A program made the position numbers and the translations under genes. A DNA stretch of 64,000 nt from Sandaracinobacter neustonicus (GTDB lineage: Bacteria > Pseudomonadota > Alphaproteobacteria > Sphingomonadales > Sphingomonadaceae), in NCBI RefSeq assembly GCF_006385875.1, contig NZ_VFSU01000026.1, positions 42,501-106,500 of the forward strand, read 5' to 3'. Shown here piece after piece: positions 17,423 to 26,501 of the stretch (positions are counted from its first letter, which is position 1; each line of letters opens with the position of its first letter). The notes below the pieces were generated by a model that ran no database searches, was not told the DNA's origin, and was given only the letters and a program-made list of their open reading frames with translations.

Positions 17423-17812
17423 ATGAACCTGCTTCAGACGATCGAAGCCGAAAATATCGCCAAGCTGAAGGCAGCCCGTGGCGTTCCCGAATTCCGCGCC
17501 GGCGACACGCTGCGCGTCGGCGTGAAGGTGAAGGAAGGCGAGCGCACCCGCGTGCAGCAGTTCGAAGGCGTGTGCATCGCGCGTTCCAACAAGGGCATGG
17601 GCTCCAGCTTCACCGTTCGCAAGATCAGCTTCGGCGAAGGCGTGGAACGGGTGTTCCCGCTCTATTCGCCGATCATCGAGACCATCGAAGTGGTTCGTCG
17701 CGGCGCGGTGCGTCGGGCGAAGCTCTATTATCTGCGTGGCCGCAGCGGCAAGTCCGCTCGGATCGCCGAGCGCCGCGATGCGCGCCCGGTTGCCGAGAAG
17801 GCCGAAGCGTAA
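17423..17812 (+). CDS. rplS: 50S ribosomal protein L19
   Basis: The 129-residue protein is standard L19: [48 protein letters not shown] and [21 protein letters not shown] 17423 follows GGAGAG; the ATG at 17411 lies before that site. A 106-base untranslated gap separates it from trmD and could hold a leader structure. Confidence 0.97.
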   Translation: MNLLQTIEAENIAKLKAARGVPEFRAGDTLRVGVKVKEGERTRVQQFEGVCIARSNKGMGSSFTVRKISFGEGVERVFPLYSPIIETIEVVRRGAVRRAKLYYLRGRSGKSARIAERRDARPVAEKAEA

Positions 17813-17815
17813 GTG

Positions 17816-18274
17816 ATGGCAGCCGGCGCGGCCATCGCGCCGGCTTCAGGTGTGATCGAGGCAGGCGTGCACCGGTTTCCGTTGCGCGTCTACTTCGAGG
17901 ACACAGACCTTTCCGGCATCGTTTATCATGCCAATTACCTGCGCTTCATGGAACGGGCGCGCAGCGATTTGCTGCGCGTGGTGGGCATTGACCAGCGCGC
18001 GGCGTTTGAAAGCGGCGAGGGCGTTTATGCCGTGGCCGATGTGCAGCTGAAATATCTGCGCCCTGCAAAGCTGGACGATGATCTGCTGATCGAGACGCGT
18101 TGCCTGTCTTTGGGCGGGGCGAGTGTTGGCATGGGGCAGCGCATCCTACGGGGCCGCGAATTGCTGGTGGATGCCAGCGTGCGCGCCGGTTTCCTGACGC
18201 CTGCCGGACGGCCGCGGCGGCAGCCTGCCAGCTGGATGGACGCTTTTGCCCGGCTTCTGCCTGCGGACTCTTGA
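17816..18274 (+). CDS. ybgC: Tol-Pal-associated acyl-CoA thioesterase YbgC
   Basis: The 152-residue hot-dog-fold thioesterase has VYFEDTDLSGIVYHANYLRFMERARSD near residue 28, which includes the catalytic Asp and the YHANYL signature. YbgC hydrolyses acyl-CoA or acyl-ACP and is usually encoded next to tolQ, as here (77 bases upstream). ATG 17816 is preferred over the adjacent GTG 17813; the stop of rplS lies three bases before. Confidence 0.92.
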   Translation: MAAGAAIAPASGVIEAGVHRFPLRVYFEDTDLSGIVYHANYLRFMERARSDLLRVVGIDQRAAFESGEGVYAVADVQLKYLRPAKLDDDLLIETRCLSLGGASVGMGQRILRGRELLVDASVRAGFLTPAGRPRRQPASWMDAFARLLPADS

Positions 18275-18351
18275 GCGGACCCGTTCATTTCCCGTAAAGC
18301 ACCGGAACCTATTTCCGGGGTGACACGAAACACCCCCGGCCGGAGAATGAC

Positions 18352-19041
18352 TTGGACCAGCTGATGGTGAAAACGGCGGAGACGATGTCTCCGTGGGCGC
18401 TGTTCATGCAGGCCGATCTCGTCGTGAAGGCGGTGATGATCGGGCTTCTGCTGGCTTCGATCTGGTCGTGGGCGATCATATTCGAACGGTCGCGCAGGCT
18501 GCGGCAGATCGACAAGGAAGCGGCCGGATTCGAGGAGCGCTTCTGGAAGGCGAAGACGCTGGACGAACTGCAGGCGACCAAGGGCAGCCACCCGACCGCC
18601 GACCTGTTCCGCGCCGGAATGGACGAGTGGCAGGCGAGCGTAGAAGGCCGCGCCAATGTGGACCGCGAGGGCGTGCGCGCGCGGCTGCACACGGTGATGG
18701 CGGCCTCTATCGACCGCAGCGTGTCCGACTTGTCTGACCGGTTGAGTGTGCTGGCGACCATTGGCTCCGTGGCACCCTTCGTGGGGCTGTTCGGCACGGT
18801 GTGGGGCATCATGCGGGCGTTCATCGCCATCGGCGCGACGCAGAACACCAGCCTTGCCGTGGTGGCACCGGGGATCGCGGAGGCGCTGTTCGCCACCGCC
18901 ATCGGCCTGTTCGCAGCCATTCCGGCGGTGATCGGCTACAACCGGCTGCTGCACCGGATCAACCGGATGGAAGACCGGTTGCAGGGCTTTTCCTCTGCCT
19001 TTCATGCGCTGATGTCGCGTGAACTGGATGGGATTCATTAA
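18352..19041 (+). CDS. tolQ: Tol-Pal system proton channel subunit TolQ
   Basis: TolQ is the inner-membrane stator of the Tol-Pal complex, which uses the proton motive force to constrict the outer membrane at division. The 229-residue protein has a first membrane helix near residues 22-42. The MotA/ExbB core begins near 125 with LATIGSVAPFVGLFGTVWGIM and continues as APGIAEALFATAIGLFAAIPAVIGYN. TTG 18352 has GGAG six bases upstream; an in-frame ATG at 18364 lies too far from it. Confidence 0.94.
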   Translation: MDQLMVKTAETMSPWALFMQADLVVKAVMIGLLLASIWSWAIIFERSRRLRQIDKEAAGFEERFWKAKTLDELQATKGSHPTADLFRAGMDEWQASVEGRANVDREGVRARLHTVMAASIDRSVSDLSDRLSVLATIGSVAPFVGLFGTVWGIMRAFIAIGATQNTSLAVVAPGIAEALFATAIGLFAAIPAVIGYNRLLHRINRMEDRLQGFSSAFHALMSRELDGIH

Positions 19042-19485
19042 GTGGCAATGGGCGTTAGCGGAGGCCGTAGGGGCCGTCGCCGCCAGCCCATGGCGGAGAT
19101 CAACGTCACGCCCATGGTGGATGTGATGCTGGTGCTGCTGATCATCTTCATGGTGGCTGCGCCGCTGCTGGTGACGGGTGTGGCGGTGGACCTGCCCAAG
19201 ACGGCGGCGAAGGCGCTGCCGAGTGACAATCAGCCGATTTCCATCACCATCGATGCGCGCGGGCAGCGCTCCATCGGCGACGAGGTGATGAGCGATGCGG
19301 CGTTCGCGGCGCGGCTGGCGGCCTTGCAAGAGGCGCGCGGGACGGATGCGCGCGTGGTGATCAGGGCGGATGCCGCGCTGCCCTATGGGCAGGTGGCGGC
19401 CTTGCTGGCGGATGTGACGGGCAGCGGCTTCACCCGCGTGGCGCTGGTGAACCAGCCGCGCAGTTCCGACGAGCCTGCCGGATGA
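19042..19485 (+). CDS. tolR: Tol-Pal system protein TolR
   Basis: The 147-residue ExbD/TolR protein has one N-terminal membrane helix (VDVMLVLLIIFMVAAPLLV) with the proton-path Asp in PMVDVMLVLL. A periplasmic domain follows that ends VTGSGFTRVALVNQ. It follows tolQ without a gap. GTG 19042 or ATG 19048 may be the start; no strong ribosome site separates them. Its stop overlaps tolA. Confidence 0.94.
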   Translation: MAMGVSGGRRGRRRQPMAEINVTPMVDVMLVLLIIFMVAAPLLVTGVAVDLPKTAAKALPSDNQPISITIDARGQRSIGDEVMSDAAFAARLAALQEARGTDARVVIRADAALPYGQVAALLADVTGSGFTRVALVNQPRSSDEPAG

Positions 19486-20297
19486 CGGAGGGGCGTGCCC
19501 TTCTGATCGCGGCGCTGCTGCATGTGGGGCTGTTGCTCGCGCTGTCTCTGGGGGTGGCGCACAGCATGCGGATGACGGCCGAGCCGGATGTGACGCCGGT
19601 GGAATTTGTCGACATTGCCGATATGGCGCAGGTGACGACCCCGCCCAAGCCCTCGATGGAAGCCGCGCCGCAGGACCCGGAGCCGCTGGCCGCGCCGGAA
19701 CCGATGCCCGAAGCGCCGCCAGCGCCGAAGGTGCCGACGCCTCCGGTGCCGCAGCCAACGAAGGTGGCGAATGACACCGCCGCGCAGGATGCCATCGCTG
19801 AGGCAGTGGCGGCCGCGCAGCCGAAAAAGCAGCCGCCGGTGAAGGCCCCGGTGAAGCCGGTGGCGGGGCAATCCGCGCAACTGGTGGACAAATCGAAGCC
19901 AAATGCCGCGAAGCCGCGCGAGACGAGCGACCTTGCCAAGACCATCGAGGATGCGCTGCCGAAGCAATCGCGGCTGTCGCCCATTCAGGCGGCGACGCTG
20001 GAGCAGGCGATCCGCGCGCAGATCGCGCCGTGCTGGAACCCGCCCATCGGCGGCTCTGACGTGGCCGATATGACGGCGGTGCTGCGCATCCGGCTGAACA
20101 AGGACGGCAGCGTGGCGGCACCTCCCGAATTTGTGAGCCAGACCGGCGCGACCGCCGGGAACCAGGCCTATGCCCGCGCGTTTGTGGAGACGGCACGGCG
20201 CGCCGTGCTGCGTTGCGCCCCGCTGGAGCTGCCGGCGGACCTTTATTCCTATTGGCGGGAATTTGAGCTTAATTTCGATCCGAGGCTGATGACATGA
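19482..20297 (+). CDS. tolA: TolA/TonB-like C-terminal protein (TolA)
   Basis: The 271-residue protein has one N-terminal membrane helix (residues 8-28), then a long Pro/Ala/Lys/Glu-rich span (45-160). The compact C-terminal domain begins near 170 with AIRAQIAPCWNPP and ends YWREFELNFDP. TolA bridges TolQR to TolB and Pal. It overlaps tolR and tolB by four bases on either side. Confidence 0.9.
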   Translation: MTEGRALLIAALLHVGLLLALSLGVAHSMRMTAEPDVTPVEFVDIADMAQVTTPPKPSMEAAPQDPEPLAAPEPMPEAPPAPKVPTPPVPQPTKVANDTAAQDAIAEAVAAAQPKKQPPVKAPVKPVAGQSAQLVDKSKPNAAKPRETSDLAKTIEDALPKQSRLSPIQAATLEQAIRAQIAPCWNPPIGGSDVADMTAVLRIRLNKDGSVAAPPEFVSQTGATAGNQAYARAFVETARRAVLRCAPLELPADLYSYWREFELNFDPRLMT

Positions 20298-21601
20298 TGC
20301 TGCGTTTCCTGATCCTGTTGATGCTGGCCGCCCCGGCTGCCGCGCAGTTGCGCATCGACATCACCAGCGGCGTGGCCGCCCCCATGCCGGTCGCCGTTCC
20401 GGCCTTTGCGACCGGCGCTTCGGTGGACACGCCCGCCGGGAGCACGACGGAACTGGGGCGACAGGTGGCCGGGATCATCAGCAGCAACCTGTCTGGCACA
20501 GGGCTGTTCAAGCCGATTGATCCGGCTGCTTTTCCGGCTCCGGGCATGGCGGATGTGGAAGCGCCGCAGTTCGGGGCCTTCCGCACAGCGGCCGCGCAGG
20601 CGCTGGTGACGGGGTTCGTGACGGCGAACGCCAATGGCACGCTGACAGTGGGTTGCCAGTTGTATGACGTGTTTTCCGAAGAGCGGCTGGTGGCGCAGGG
20701 CTTCACCGTGACTCCGGCGGGCTGGCGGCGGGCGGCGCACAAATGTTCCGACCTCGTCTATTCACGGCTGACGGGGGAGAGCGGCTATTTCGACAGCCGC
20801 ATCGTCTATGTGGCGGAAAGCGGGCCGCGCACGAAGCGGGTGAAGCGCCTCGCGGTGATGGATCAGGACGGGGCGAACCATCGCTTCCTCACATCCGGCC
20901 AGTCCCTCGTGCTGATGCCGCGCTTTTCGCCGGTGAACGAGACGCTGAGCTATATGAGCTTTGCCAACGACCGGCCGCGCGTGTGGATCTACAACATGTC
21001 CACCGGGCAGCAGCAGGCGGTGGGCGAGTTCGACAGCATGAGCTTCGCCGGGCGCTTCTCCCCGGACGGGCGGACCTTGGTGTTCAGCGTGACCAAGGCG
21101 GGCAATGCCGACATCTATGCCTATGATATCGCCAGCCGGACCACGCGGCGACTGACCAACGGCAACAGCATCGACACCTCGCCCAGCTTCTCCCCCGATG
21201 GCCGCAAAATCGTGTTCGAAAGTGATCGGGGCGGGGCGCAGCAACTATATGTGATGAACGCCGATGGTTCGGGGGCGCAGCGCATCAGCTTTGGCGACGG
21301 GCGCGCCGGTTCGCCGGTGTGGAGCCCGCGCGGCGACCTGATCGCCTTCACCCGCATGCAGGGGGGCAAATTCCGCATCGCCGTGATCCGCCCGGACGGA
21401 TCGGGCGAGCGGCTGCTGACCGACAGCTGGCAGGATGAAGGCCCCAGCTGGAGCCCGAACGGCCGGGTGATCCTGTTCAGCCGCACCGAGCGCAACGGGC
21501 GCTCCAGTTTGCGTTCCATCGACCTGACCGGCCGCAACGACCGGCGCATTCCAACCCCGCTTGAAGCCAGCGACCCCGCATGGGGGCCGCTGTTGAAGTG
21601 A
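20294..21601 (+). CDS. tolB: Tol-Pal system beta-propeller protein TolB
   Basis: The 435-residue periplasmic protein has a signal peptide (MMLRFLILLMLAAPAAAQ), an N-terminal alpha/beta domain, and a six-bladed WD40-like propeller from about residue 165. The propeller blades include FSPDGRTLVFSVTKAG, FSPDGRKIVFESDRGG and WSPNGRVILFSRTERNG. TolB binds Pal and the TolA C-terminus. It is followed 36 bases later by pal. Confidence 0.96.
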   Translation: MMLRFLILLMLAAPAAAQLRIDITSGVAAPMPVAVPAFATGASVDTPAGSTTELGRQVAGIISSNLSGTGLFKPIDPAAFPAPGMADVEAPQFGAFRTAAAQALVTGFVTANANGTLTVGCQLYDVFSEERLVAQGFTVTPAGWRRAAHKCSDLVYSRLTGESGYFDSRIVYVAESGPRTKRVKRLAVMDQDGANHRFLTSGQSLVLMPRFSPVNETLSYMSFANDRPRVWIYNMSTGQQQAVGEFDSMSFAGRFSPDGRTLVFSVTKAGNADIYAYDIASRTTRRLTNGNSIDTSPSFSPDGRKIVFESDRGGAQQLYVMNADGSGAQRISFGDGRAGSPVWSPRGDLIAFTRMQGGKFRIAVIRPDGSGERLLTDSWQDEGPSWSPNGRVILFSRTERNGRSSLRSIDLTGRNDRRIPTPLEASDPAWGPLLK

Positions 21602-21637
21602 TGGCCAACTGAGCCTCCCCGCATTAAGGAGACCCTG

Positions 21638-22195
21638 ATGACCCAGAAGATTCTGACTTTCGCCCTGATCGCCGGTGCTGTCGCGCTGGCGGGCTGCAAG
21701 AGCAACCGCGACGTGCTGCCGCCCGAAGCCTGGCAGCCCGCGCCCGCGCAGCCGCAGGGGCCTGCCCCTATCGATCAGGCGGGCACTGTGCCGCCGCCGG
21801 AAAATGTCGGCTCCACCGCGCTGCCCGGCAGCCAGGCGGCGCTGATCGAAGCGGCCGGTTCGGACACCATCCTGTTCGGCTTCGACAGCTATGGGCTGGA
21901 TGAACGCTCCCGGCAGATTCTGGGGGCGCAGGCCGAATGGCTGGCGCGCAACCCGCAGGTGCGGGCCAGCATCGAAGGCCATGCCGATGAACGCGGCACG
22001 CGCGAATATAACCTTGCGCTGGGCGAGCGCCGGGCCAATGCGGCGAAGAATTTCCTTGCCGCCCAGGGTGTGGGTGCTGACCGCATGTCCATCATCAGCT
22101 ATGGCAAGGAACGGCCTGCGGTGGATGGGTCCAACGAAGAGGCATGGGCCCAGAACCGCCGGGCCGTGACCGTGGTGGTATCCGGAGGACGCTGA
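21638..22195 (+). CDS. pal: Peptidoglycan-associated lipoprotein Pal
   Basis: The 185-residue lipoprotein has the lipobox LAGC with Cys19, a Pro/Ala-rich linker and an OmpA-like peptidoglycan-binding domain. That domain includes [29 protein letters not shown] and [13 protein letters not shown]. Pal anchors the outer membrane to the cell wall and completes the tol operon. TAAGGAGA precedes the ATG. The TGA overlaps the ispG start. Confidence 0.96.
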   Translation: MTQKILTFALIAGAVALAGCKSNRDVLPPEAWQPAPAQPQGPAPIDQAGTVPPPENVGSTALPGSQAALIEAAGSDTILFGFDSYGLDERSRQILGAQAEWLARNPQVRASIEGHADERGTREYNLALGERRANAAKNFLAAQGVGADRMSIISYGKERPAVDGSNEEAWAQNRRAVTVVVSGGR

Positions 22196-23325
22196 TGTCC
22201 CATCGCCCGTGGAGAGACATTGTTCGCCGCAAGTCGCGGCAGATCATGGTGGGCAATGTCCCCATCGGGGGCGACGCGCCCATCGCGGTGCAGACCATGA
22301 CGAACACGCCTACGGAGGATGCGGCGGCGACCATCGCGCAGATTCGCCGCTGCGAAGAGGTGGGGGCGGACCTGATCCGGGTGAGCTGCCCCACCGTGGA
22401 AGCGACGGCGGCGATGCCAGCAATCGTGCGGGGCGTGAAGATCCCGATCATCGCCGACATCCATTTCCACTATAAGCGGGCGCTGGAAGCGGCCGATGCG
22501 GGGGCGGCCTGCCTGCGCATCAACCCCGGCAACATCGGCTCGCCCGAGCGGGTGAAGGAAGTGGTGCGGGCGGCGAAGGCCAATGGCTGCGCGATCCGCA
22601 TCGGCGTGAACGCGGGCAGCCTTGAGCGGCACCTGCTGGAAAAATATGGCGAGCCTTGCCCGGAAGCGCTGGTGGAAAGCGCATTCGAGCATGCGAAGAT
22701 GCTGGAGGATGCCGACTTCCACAATTTCAAGGTGGCGGTGAAGGCCAGCGACGTGTTTCTGGCGGTGGCGGCCTATAATGAACTGGCCGCGCGATCCGAT
22801 TATCCGCTGCACCTTGGCATCACCGAGGCGGGCGGGCTGATCGGCGGAACGGTGAAATCCTCCATCGGGCTGGGCATGCTGCTGTGGGGCGGCGTGGGCG
22901 ATACGCTGCGGGTTTCGCTGTCTGCGGAGCCGGAAGAGGAAGTGAAGGTTGGCTATCACATCCTGAAATCGCTGGGCATAAGGGCGCGCGGCGTGAAGAT
23001 CGTGAGCTGCCCGAGCTGCGCGCGGCAGGGCTTCGACGTGATCCGCACGGTGGAGACGCTGGAAAAGCGGCTGGCGCATATCACCACCGAACTGAGCCTG
23101 TCGGTGCTGGGGTGCGTGGTGAACGGGCCGGGCGAGGCGCGGGAAACCGACATCGGCCTGACCGGCGGCGGCAACGGCAAGCATATGGTCTATCTGAGCG
23201 GCGTGACCGACCATCATGTGGCGGACGATTCCATCGTCGATCATATCGTGAAGTTGGTTGAGGCGAAGGCCGCCGAGATCGAGGCTGCGAAGCTGGCGGC
23301 TGAAACTGCGCAGGCGGCGGCATGA
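22195..23325 (+). CDS. ispG: 4-hydroxy-3-methylbut-2-en-1-yl diphosphate synthase
   Basis: IspG (GcpE) reduces MEcPP to HMBPP in the MEP isoprenoid pathway through a 4Fe-4S cluster. The 376-residue product has [15 protein letters not shown] near residue 36, [15 protein letters not shown], and the cluster cysteines in [13 protein letters not shown] and [12 protein letters not shown]. The C-terminus has a short Ala/Glu-rich extension. ATG 22195 has GGAGGA five bases upstream and overlaps the pal stop (TGATG). Confidence 0.96.
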   Translation: MSHRPWRDIVRRKSRQIMVGNVPIGGDAPIAVQTMTNTPTEDAAATIAQIRRCEEVGADLIRVSCPTVEATAAMPAIVRGVKIPIIADIHFHYKRALEAADAGAACLRINPGNIGSPERVKEVVRAAKANGCAIRIGVNAGSLERHLLEKYGEPCPEALVESAFEHAKMLEDADFHNFKVAVKASDVFLAVAAYNELAARSDYPLHLGITEAGGLIGGTVKSSIGLGMLLWGGVGDTLRVSLSAEPEEEVKVGYHILKSLGIRARGVKIVSCPSCARQGFDVIRTVETLEKRLAHITTELSLSVLGCVVNGPGEARETDIGLTGGGNGKHMVYLSGVTDHHVADDSIVDHIVKLVEAKAAEIEAAKLAAETAQAAA

Positions 23326-23798
23326 CGCTGGACATCCGGGCGGCGACGCCTGACGATGCCGCCGACGTGCTGGCGCTGGTGACGGCGCTCGCGGTTTACG
23401 AGAATGAAGCGGACAAGGTGAAGATGACGGTGGCGGGCGCGCGTGCGGCGCTGGAGGCCGGGCATCTGAACGCGCTGCTGGGCTTTGTGGACGGCAAGGC
23501 GCAGGCGATGGCGCTGTATTTCTTCAACTTCTCCAGCTGGACGGGGAAGCGCGGCCTGTTTCTGGAAGATCTGTTCGTGGCGCCGGACCTGCGCAAGCAG
23601 GGCGTGGGGCTGGAACTGCTGACACGGCTGGCGCGCATGGCCGTGGCGCAAGGCTGCGGGCGGATGGAGTGGAACGTGCTGGACTGGAACAATAGCGCCA
23701 AGGGCTTCTACGAGATGCTGGGCGCGCGCCACGCAGTCGGCTGGGAAATCTGGCGGCTGGAAGGCGACGCGCTGGCGCGGCTGGGTTCCGGAGCCTGA
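23322..23798 (+). CDS. GNAT-family N-acetyltransferase
   Basis: The 158-residue protein has the GNAT layout: [16 protein letters not shown] at the start, [29 protein letters not shown] (the acetyl-CoA pyrophosphate loop, QGVGL) near residue 87, and [14 protein letters not shown] near 125. The LEDLFV and NFSSWTG segments resemble diamine (spermidine-type) acetyltransferases. The substrate is inferred weakly. The ATG overlaps the ispG stop. Confidence 0.85.
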   Translation: MTLDIRAATPDDAADVLALVTALAVYENEADKVKMTVAGARAALEAGHLNALLGFVDGKAQAMALYFFNFSSWTGKRGLFLEDLFVAPDLRKQGVGLELLTRLARMAVAQGCGRMEWNVLDWNNSAKGFYEMLGARHAVGWEIWRLEGDALARLGSGA

Positions 23799-23814
23799 CC
23801 TTGAGCGCGAACTG

Positions 23815-24135
23815 ATGGGCTGGCTGTTGCTGCTGGCCGCCGGGCTGTTCGAGGTGGGCTTCACCACCTGCATGCGGATGTCCGACGGGTTCCGCCATAT
23901 CGGCTGGACCTCCGGCTTCCTTGCCAGCGCAACCTTGAGTTTCATCCTGCTGGAACGGGCGCAGCGGAGCATTCCGCTGGGCACAGCCTATGCCGTGTGG
24001 GTGGGAATCGGTGCAGCGGGGACGGCACTGGTGGGCATGTGGCTGTTCCGCGAGCCGGTGGAGACGATGCGGCTGATCCTGCTGGCCGTGCTGGTGGGCG
24101 CGATCATCGGGCTGAAGCTGGTCTCCCCGGTCTGA
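23815..24135 (+). CDS. Small multidrug resistance (SMR) family transporter
   Basis: The 106-residue protein has four membrane helices and the conserved Glu in helix 1 (LLAAGLFEVGFTTCM), with PLGTAYAVWVGIGAAGTALVG in helix 3. It is close to the SugE/Gdx branch, many members of which export guanidinium or quaternary ammonium ions. SMR proteins work as dual-topology dimers and no partner gene is nearby. No guanidine riboswitch was recognised upstream. It lies 16 bases after the acetyltransferase gene and is probably in the same transcript. Confidence 0.85.
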   Translation: MGWLLLLAAGLFEVGFTTCMRMSDGFRHIGWTSGFLASATLSFILLERAQRSIPLGTAYAVWVGIGAAGTALVGMWLFREPVETMRLILLAVLVGAIIGLKLVSPV

Positions 24136-24750
24136 TCAGCGGGCGGTAAGGGCCTTCAGCCGCTCCACCGTGGGGGCGAACAGCAGTTCCGGGTCCGCAG
24201 CGGCGCGGGCGGACAGCTCCTGTATCGAAAGCTCCCACCAGCGGCTGGCCTCCAGCGCCTCGATCACGTCCGGCTGGAAGCGCATGCGCTTCACGGCGGC
24301 GGGCATGCCCGCCGCAATGGCATAGCGCGGCACATCCTTGGTGACGACCGCCCCGGCCGCGATCACCGCGCCGCGGCCGATGAAGCGGCAGCCCGGCAGG
24401 ATGGTGACATTGTGGCTGACCCACACATCATCCTCCACCACCAGCGGCGGCACCGGCGGCAGCGGCCGGGCGTTGGCCGTGTGCCGCTTGTCATACAGGA
24501 AGGGGTGGGTGGAGAGCGCGCCGAGCGGGTGATCGGCTTCCACCACGCGCACCGATTTTGCGAACGAGCAGTAACGGCCGATGCGGATGGGCGGCGGGAA
24601 GCGCCAGCGATCGAAGCAGCCATAGCTGTAAAGCCCGATCTCGGTGTCATAATGGCGCTTGAAATAGGCGCGGAGCGCAGCGCTTTGATACTCGTTGCTT
24701 TTGTGCAGGCGGAGCATGGCCCGGTCTGCAAGGTTGCGCAGGATGCCCAT
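24136..24750 (-). CDS. CatB/VatD-type hexapeptide-repeat acyltransferase
   Basis: The 204-residue protein is a left-handed beta-helix transferase: IGRYCSFAKSVRV, VEDDVWVSHNVTILPGCRFIGRGAVIAAGAVVTKDVPRYAIAAGMPA, then RWWEL. The His in DHPLGALSTHPF corresponds to the catalytic His region of xenobiotic acetyltransferases. The substrate could be chloramphenicol-like or a cell-surface sugar; nothing here decides. It converges with the SMR gene without a gap and lies just left of the tRNA-Lys fragment. Confidence 0.85.
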   Translation of the reverse strand: MGILRNLADRAMLRLHKSNEYQSAALRAYFKRHYDTEIGLYSYGCFDRWRFPPPIRIGRYCSFAKSVRVVEADHPLGALSTHPFLYDKRHTANARPLPPVPPLVVEDDVWVSHNVTILPGCRFIGRGAVIAAGAVVTKDVPRYAIAAGMPAAVKRMRFQPDVIEALEASRWWELSIQELSARAAADPELLFAPTVERLKALTAR

Positions 24751-25282
24751 TCGCCGCTCCTCAGTGCCCGGGCGGCTTGATGGGCGGGGGCGGTTGGACT
24801 GTCAAGGATCGGGGAATACGGATGGGGGCGGGACCGAGCTTGTGACCCGACACCATCGGAACGGCGCACCCGCACGTCGGGCACCAAGCCGTCCCAAAGC
24901 CCGCCTTTCCCAGACGACGGCCCTGCCGAATCTGGCTAACCTATTGAAAAATGGTGAACGCGCCAGGGCTCGAACCTGGGACCCGCTGATTCTGAGGCGT
25001 ATTGCTTCACGTCTGGTCACGCAAGTTCGGGCGCCCGGGACCCCTTTGATACCCCAGCGGAAGACGGTCATTTTTCTGGGCATCAGAGTGAAGAAGGATT
25101 CTTCCGCGAGCAGCACAGGCTCGAGCGGTTAGCAATGTCGTATCGCAGCGGGTGATCGAAGTCAGGATAAATCCCGCTCGCTCGGGCAGGCTTCTCTCGT
25201 GAAGACCGATGATCGATAGAAAGGTGTTTTATAAATCAATTATCGGGCATATCATGATCGATAGAAAGGTGACTAATCGATC
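24751..25282. other. Gene-free 532-base junction region
   Basis: The stretch holds the tRNA-Lys 3' fragment (24952-24991) and the Fic promoter repeats (25209-25284). No other convincing gene is seen. The composition changes from GC-rich on the left to clearly more AT-rich after about 25080, consistent with a boundary of acquired DNA. Confidence 0.6.
24952..24991 (-). repeat. 3' fragment of tRNA-Lys, probable attachment-site scar
   Basis: Read on the minus strand, the last 40 bases of a tRNA-Lys are present: the 3' side of the anticodon arm (AATCAGC), variable loop GGGTC, complete T-arm (CCAGG TTCGAGC CCTGG), acceptor strand CGCGTTC and an encoded ACCA end. U residues follow. The 5' half (acceptor GAACGCG, D-arm, anticodon) is absent, and homology stops inside the anticodon loop, where tyrosine integrases often cross over. 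It is therefore the far-end core of an element lying at higher coordinates, or a relic. Identification rests on recalled sphingomonad tRNA-Lys sequence. Confidence 0.72.
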
Positions 25283-25284
25283 AT
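25209..25284. promoter_or_regulatory. Direct and inverted repeats at the fic promoter
   Basis: The 18-mer ATGATCGATAGAAAGGTG occurs at 25209-25226 and again at 25254-25271, 45 bases apart. CATGATCGAT (25253-25262) is also mirrored by ATCGATCATG (25275-25284), which contains the fic ATG. Repeats this close to the start suggest an operator, perhaps for autoregulation. Confidence 0.5.
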
Positions 25285-26392
25285 GCGTTGGAACTGGCAA
25301 AGGCCGGAATGGCCAGATTTCCAATATGACGCCACCCGTTTGCGCCCGGCAGAAGCTTCGTTTCTCAAGGGTGCTGGCATCGTCGTCGGAACCCTGCATC
25401 ATCTCGACGGGGATACCCGGCGAGCCTTCACCATCGAGATCATTTCACAGGAAACGGTCGATACTTCCGCGATTGAAGGTGAAGTGCTCGACCGCGCCAG
25501 TGTGCAATCGTCCGTTGCCAAACAATTCGGCCTTGCTACCCCGCAGCGTCGCGCCAATGCGGCAGAGACCGGAGCCGTTGAGCTTATGGTCGATCTGTAC
25601 CGGAGTTACGCGCAACCGCTGACGGATCGCCAGTTATTCGATTGGCACAGGATGCTGATGCATGGTCGAAGGGACATCAAGGACATCGGGGCATATCGCA
25701 CCCATGCCTATCCGATGCAGATCGTGTCCGGTCCGCTCCATGCGCCGAACGTCCATTATGAAGCGCCCCCGTCAAATCAGGTGCCTGATGAAATGCGGGC
25801 GTTTGTCCAATGGTTCAACGATAGCGCACCGAACGGGCCTATGCCGCTTGCCGCGATTACACGGGCGGCAATCGCGCACCTATGGTTTGAATCGATCCAT
25901 CCGTTCGAGGACGGCAACGGACGTATCGGCCGTGCAATCGCTGAAAAGGCGCTCGCACAGGCGCTGGATGCGCCGACGCTGACGGCGCTTGCCGAGGCCA
26001 TCCATCGTCACCGCAAAGCCCATTACGCCGAGCTTCACCGCGCGAGTGAGACCAGCGAGATCGACGCATGGTTGGGCTGGTTCGCGGACATTGTGCTTGA
26101 AGCGCAGGCGCGAACGATCACGCGCATCCGTTTCCTCATCGAGAAAACCCGCACGTTCGACCGGCTCAACGGCAAGATCAATGCGAGGCAGGAGAAGGCG
26201 CTCCTGCGCATGTTCGCTGAGGGGCCAGATGGCTTCGACGGCGGACTCAGCGCCCACAACTATCAGGCGATCACCGATGCATCATCGGCCACGACGACCC
26301 GCGATCTTGCCGAGCTGGTCGACCTCAAGGCGCTCAAACGCACCGGCGAACGGCGTTACGCCCGATATTATCTCAATGTAGACATCGAATAG
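25283..26392 (+). CDS. Fic-family AMP-transferase-like protein (DUF4172 N-terminus)
   Basis: The 369-residue protein starts with the DUF4172-type WNWQRPEWPDFQYD. It has the inhibitory-helix motif TSAIEGE at residues 61-67 (class II Fic, inhibitory Glu in the same chain) and the catalytic motif HPFEDGNGRIGR at 206-217. The C-terminal 100 residues resemble a winged helix (TTTRDLAELVDLKALKRTGERRYARYYL). Fic enzymes usually transfer AMP to protein hydroxyls; the target is unknown. GC content is lower than in neighbouring backbone genes, and it lies between a tRNA scar and a HEPN relic, so horizontal acquisition is likely. Confidence 0.9.
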   Translation: MRWNWQRPEWPDFQYDATRLRPAEASFLKGAGIVVGTLHHLDGDTRRAFTIEIISQETVDTSAIEGEVLDRASVQSSVAKQFGLATPQRRANAAETGAVELMVDLYRSYAQPLTDRQLFDWHRMLMHGRRDIKDIGAYRTHAYPMQIVSGPLHAPNVHYEAPPSNQVPDEMRAFVQWFNDSAPNGPMPLAAITRAAIAHLWFESIHPFEDGNGRIGRAIAEKALAQALDAPTLTALAEAIHRHRKAHYAELHRASETSEIDAWLGWFADIVLEAQARTITRIRFLIEKTRTFDRLNGKINARQEKALLRMFAEGPDGFDGGLSAHNYQAITDASSATTTRDLAELVDLKALKRTGERRYARYYLNVDIE

Positions 26393-26501
26393 GAAACTTG
26401 CGGCATCATTCGATTTCGAGAGACGCAAAACGCCAGAAGCCGAACGCATCGACGAAAGTTTGATCGGCGCTTGACCGCGTGAGGACCGCAAGCAACGTGC
26501 A

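Noticed and set aside
18278-18351. Small stem CCGGAA/TTCCGG before tolQ as a terminator
   Set aside because: Only six base pairs and no U-tract; the region more likely holds the tolQ promoter.
24802-25116. 104-codon minus-strand frame running through the tRNA-Lys fragment
   Set aside because: It reads across tRNA sequence and junction DNA and shows no family similarity; probably chance.
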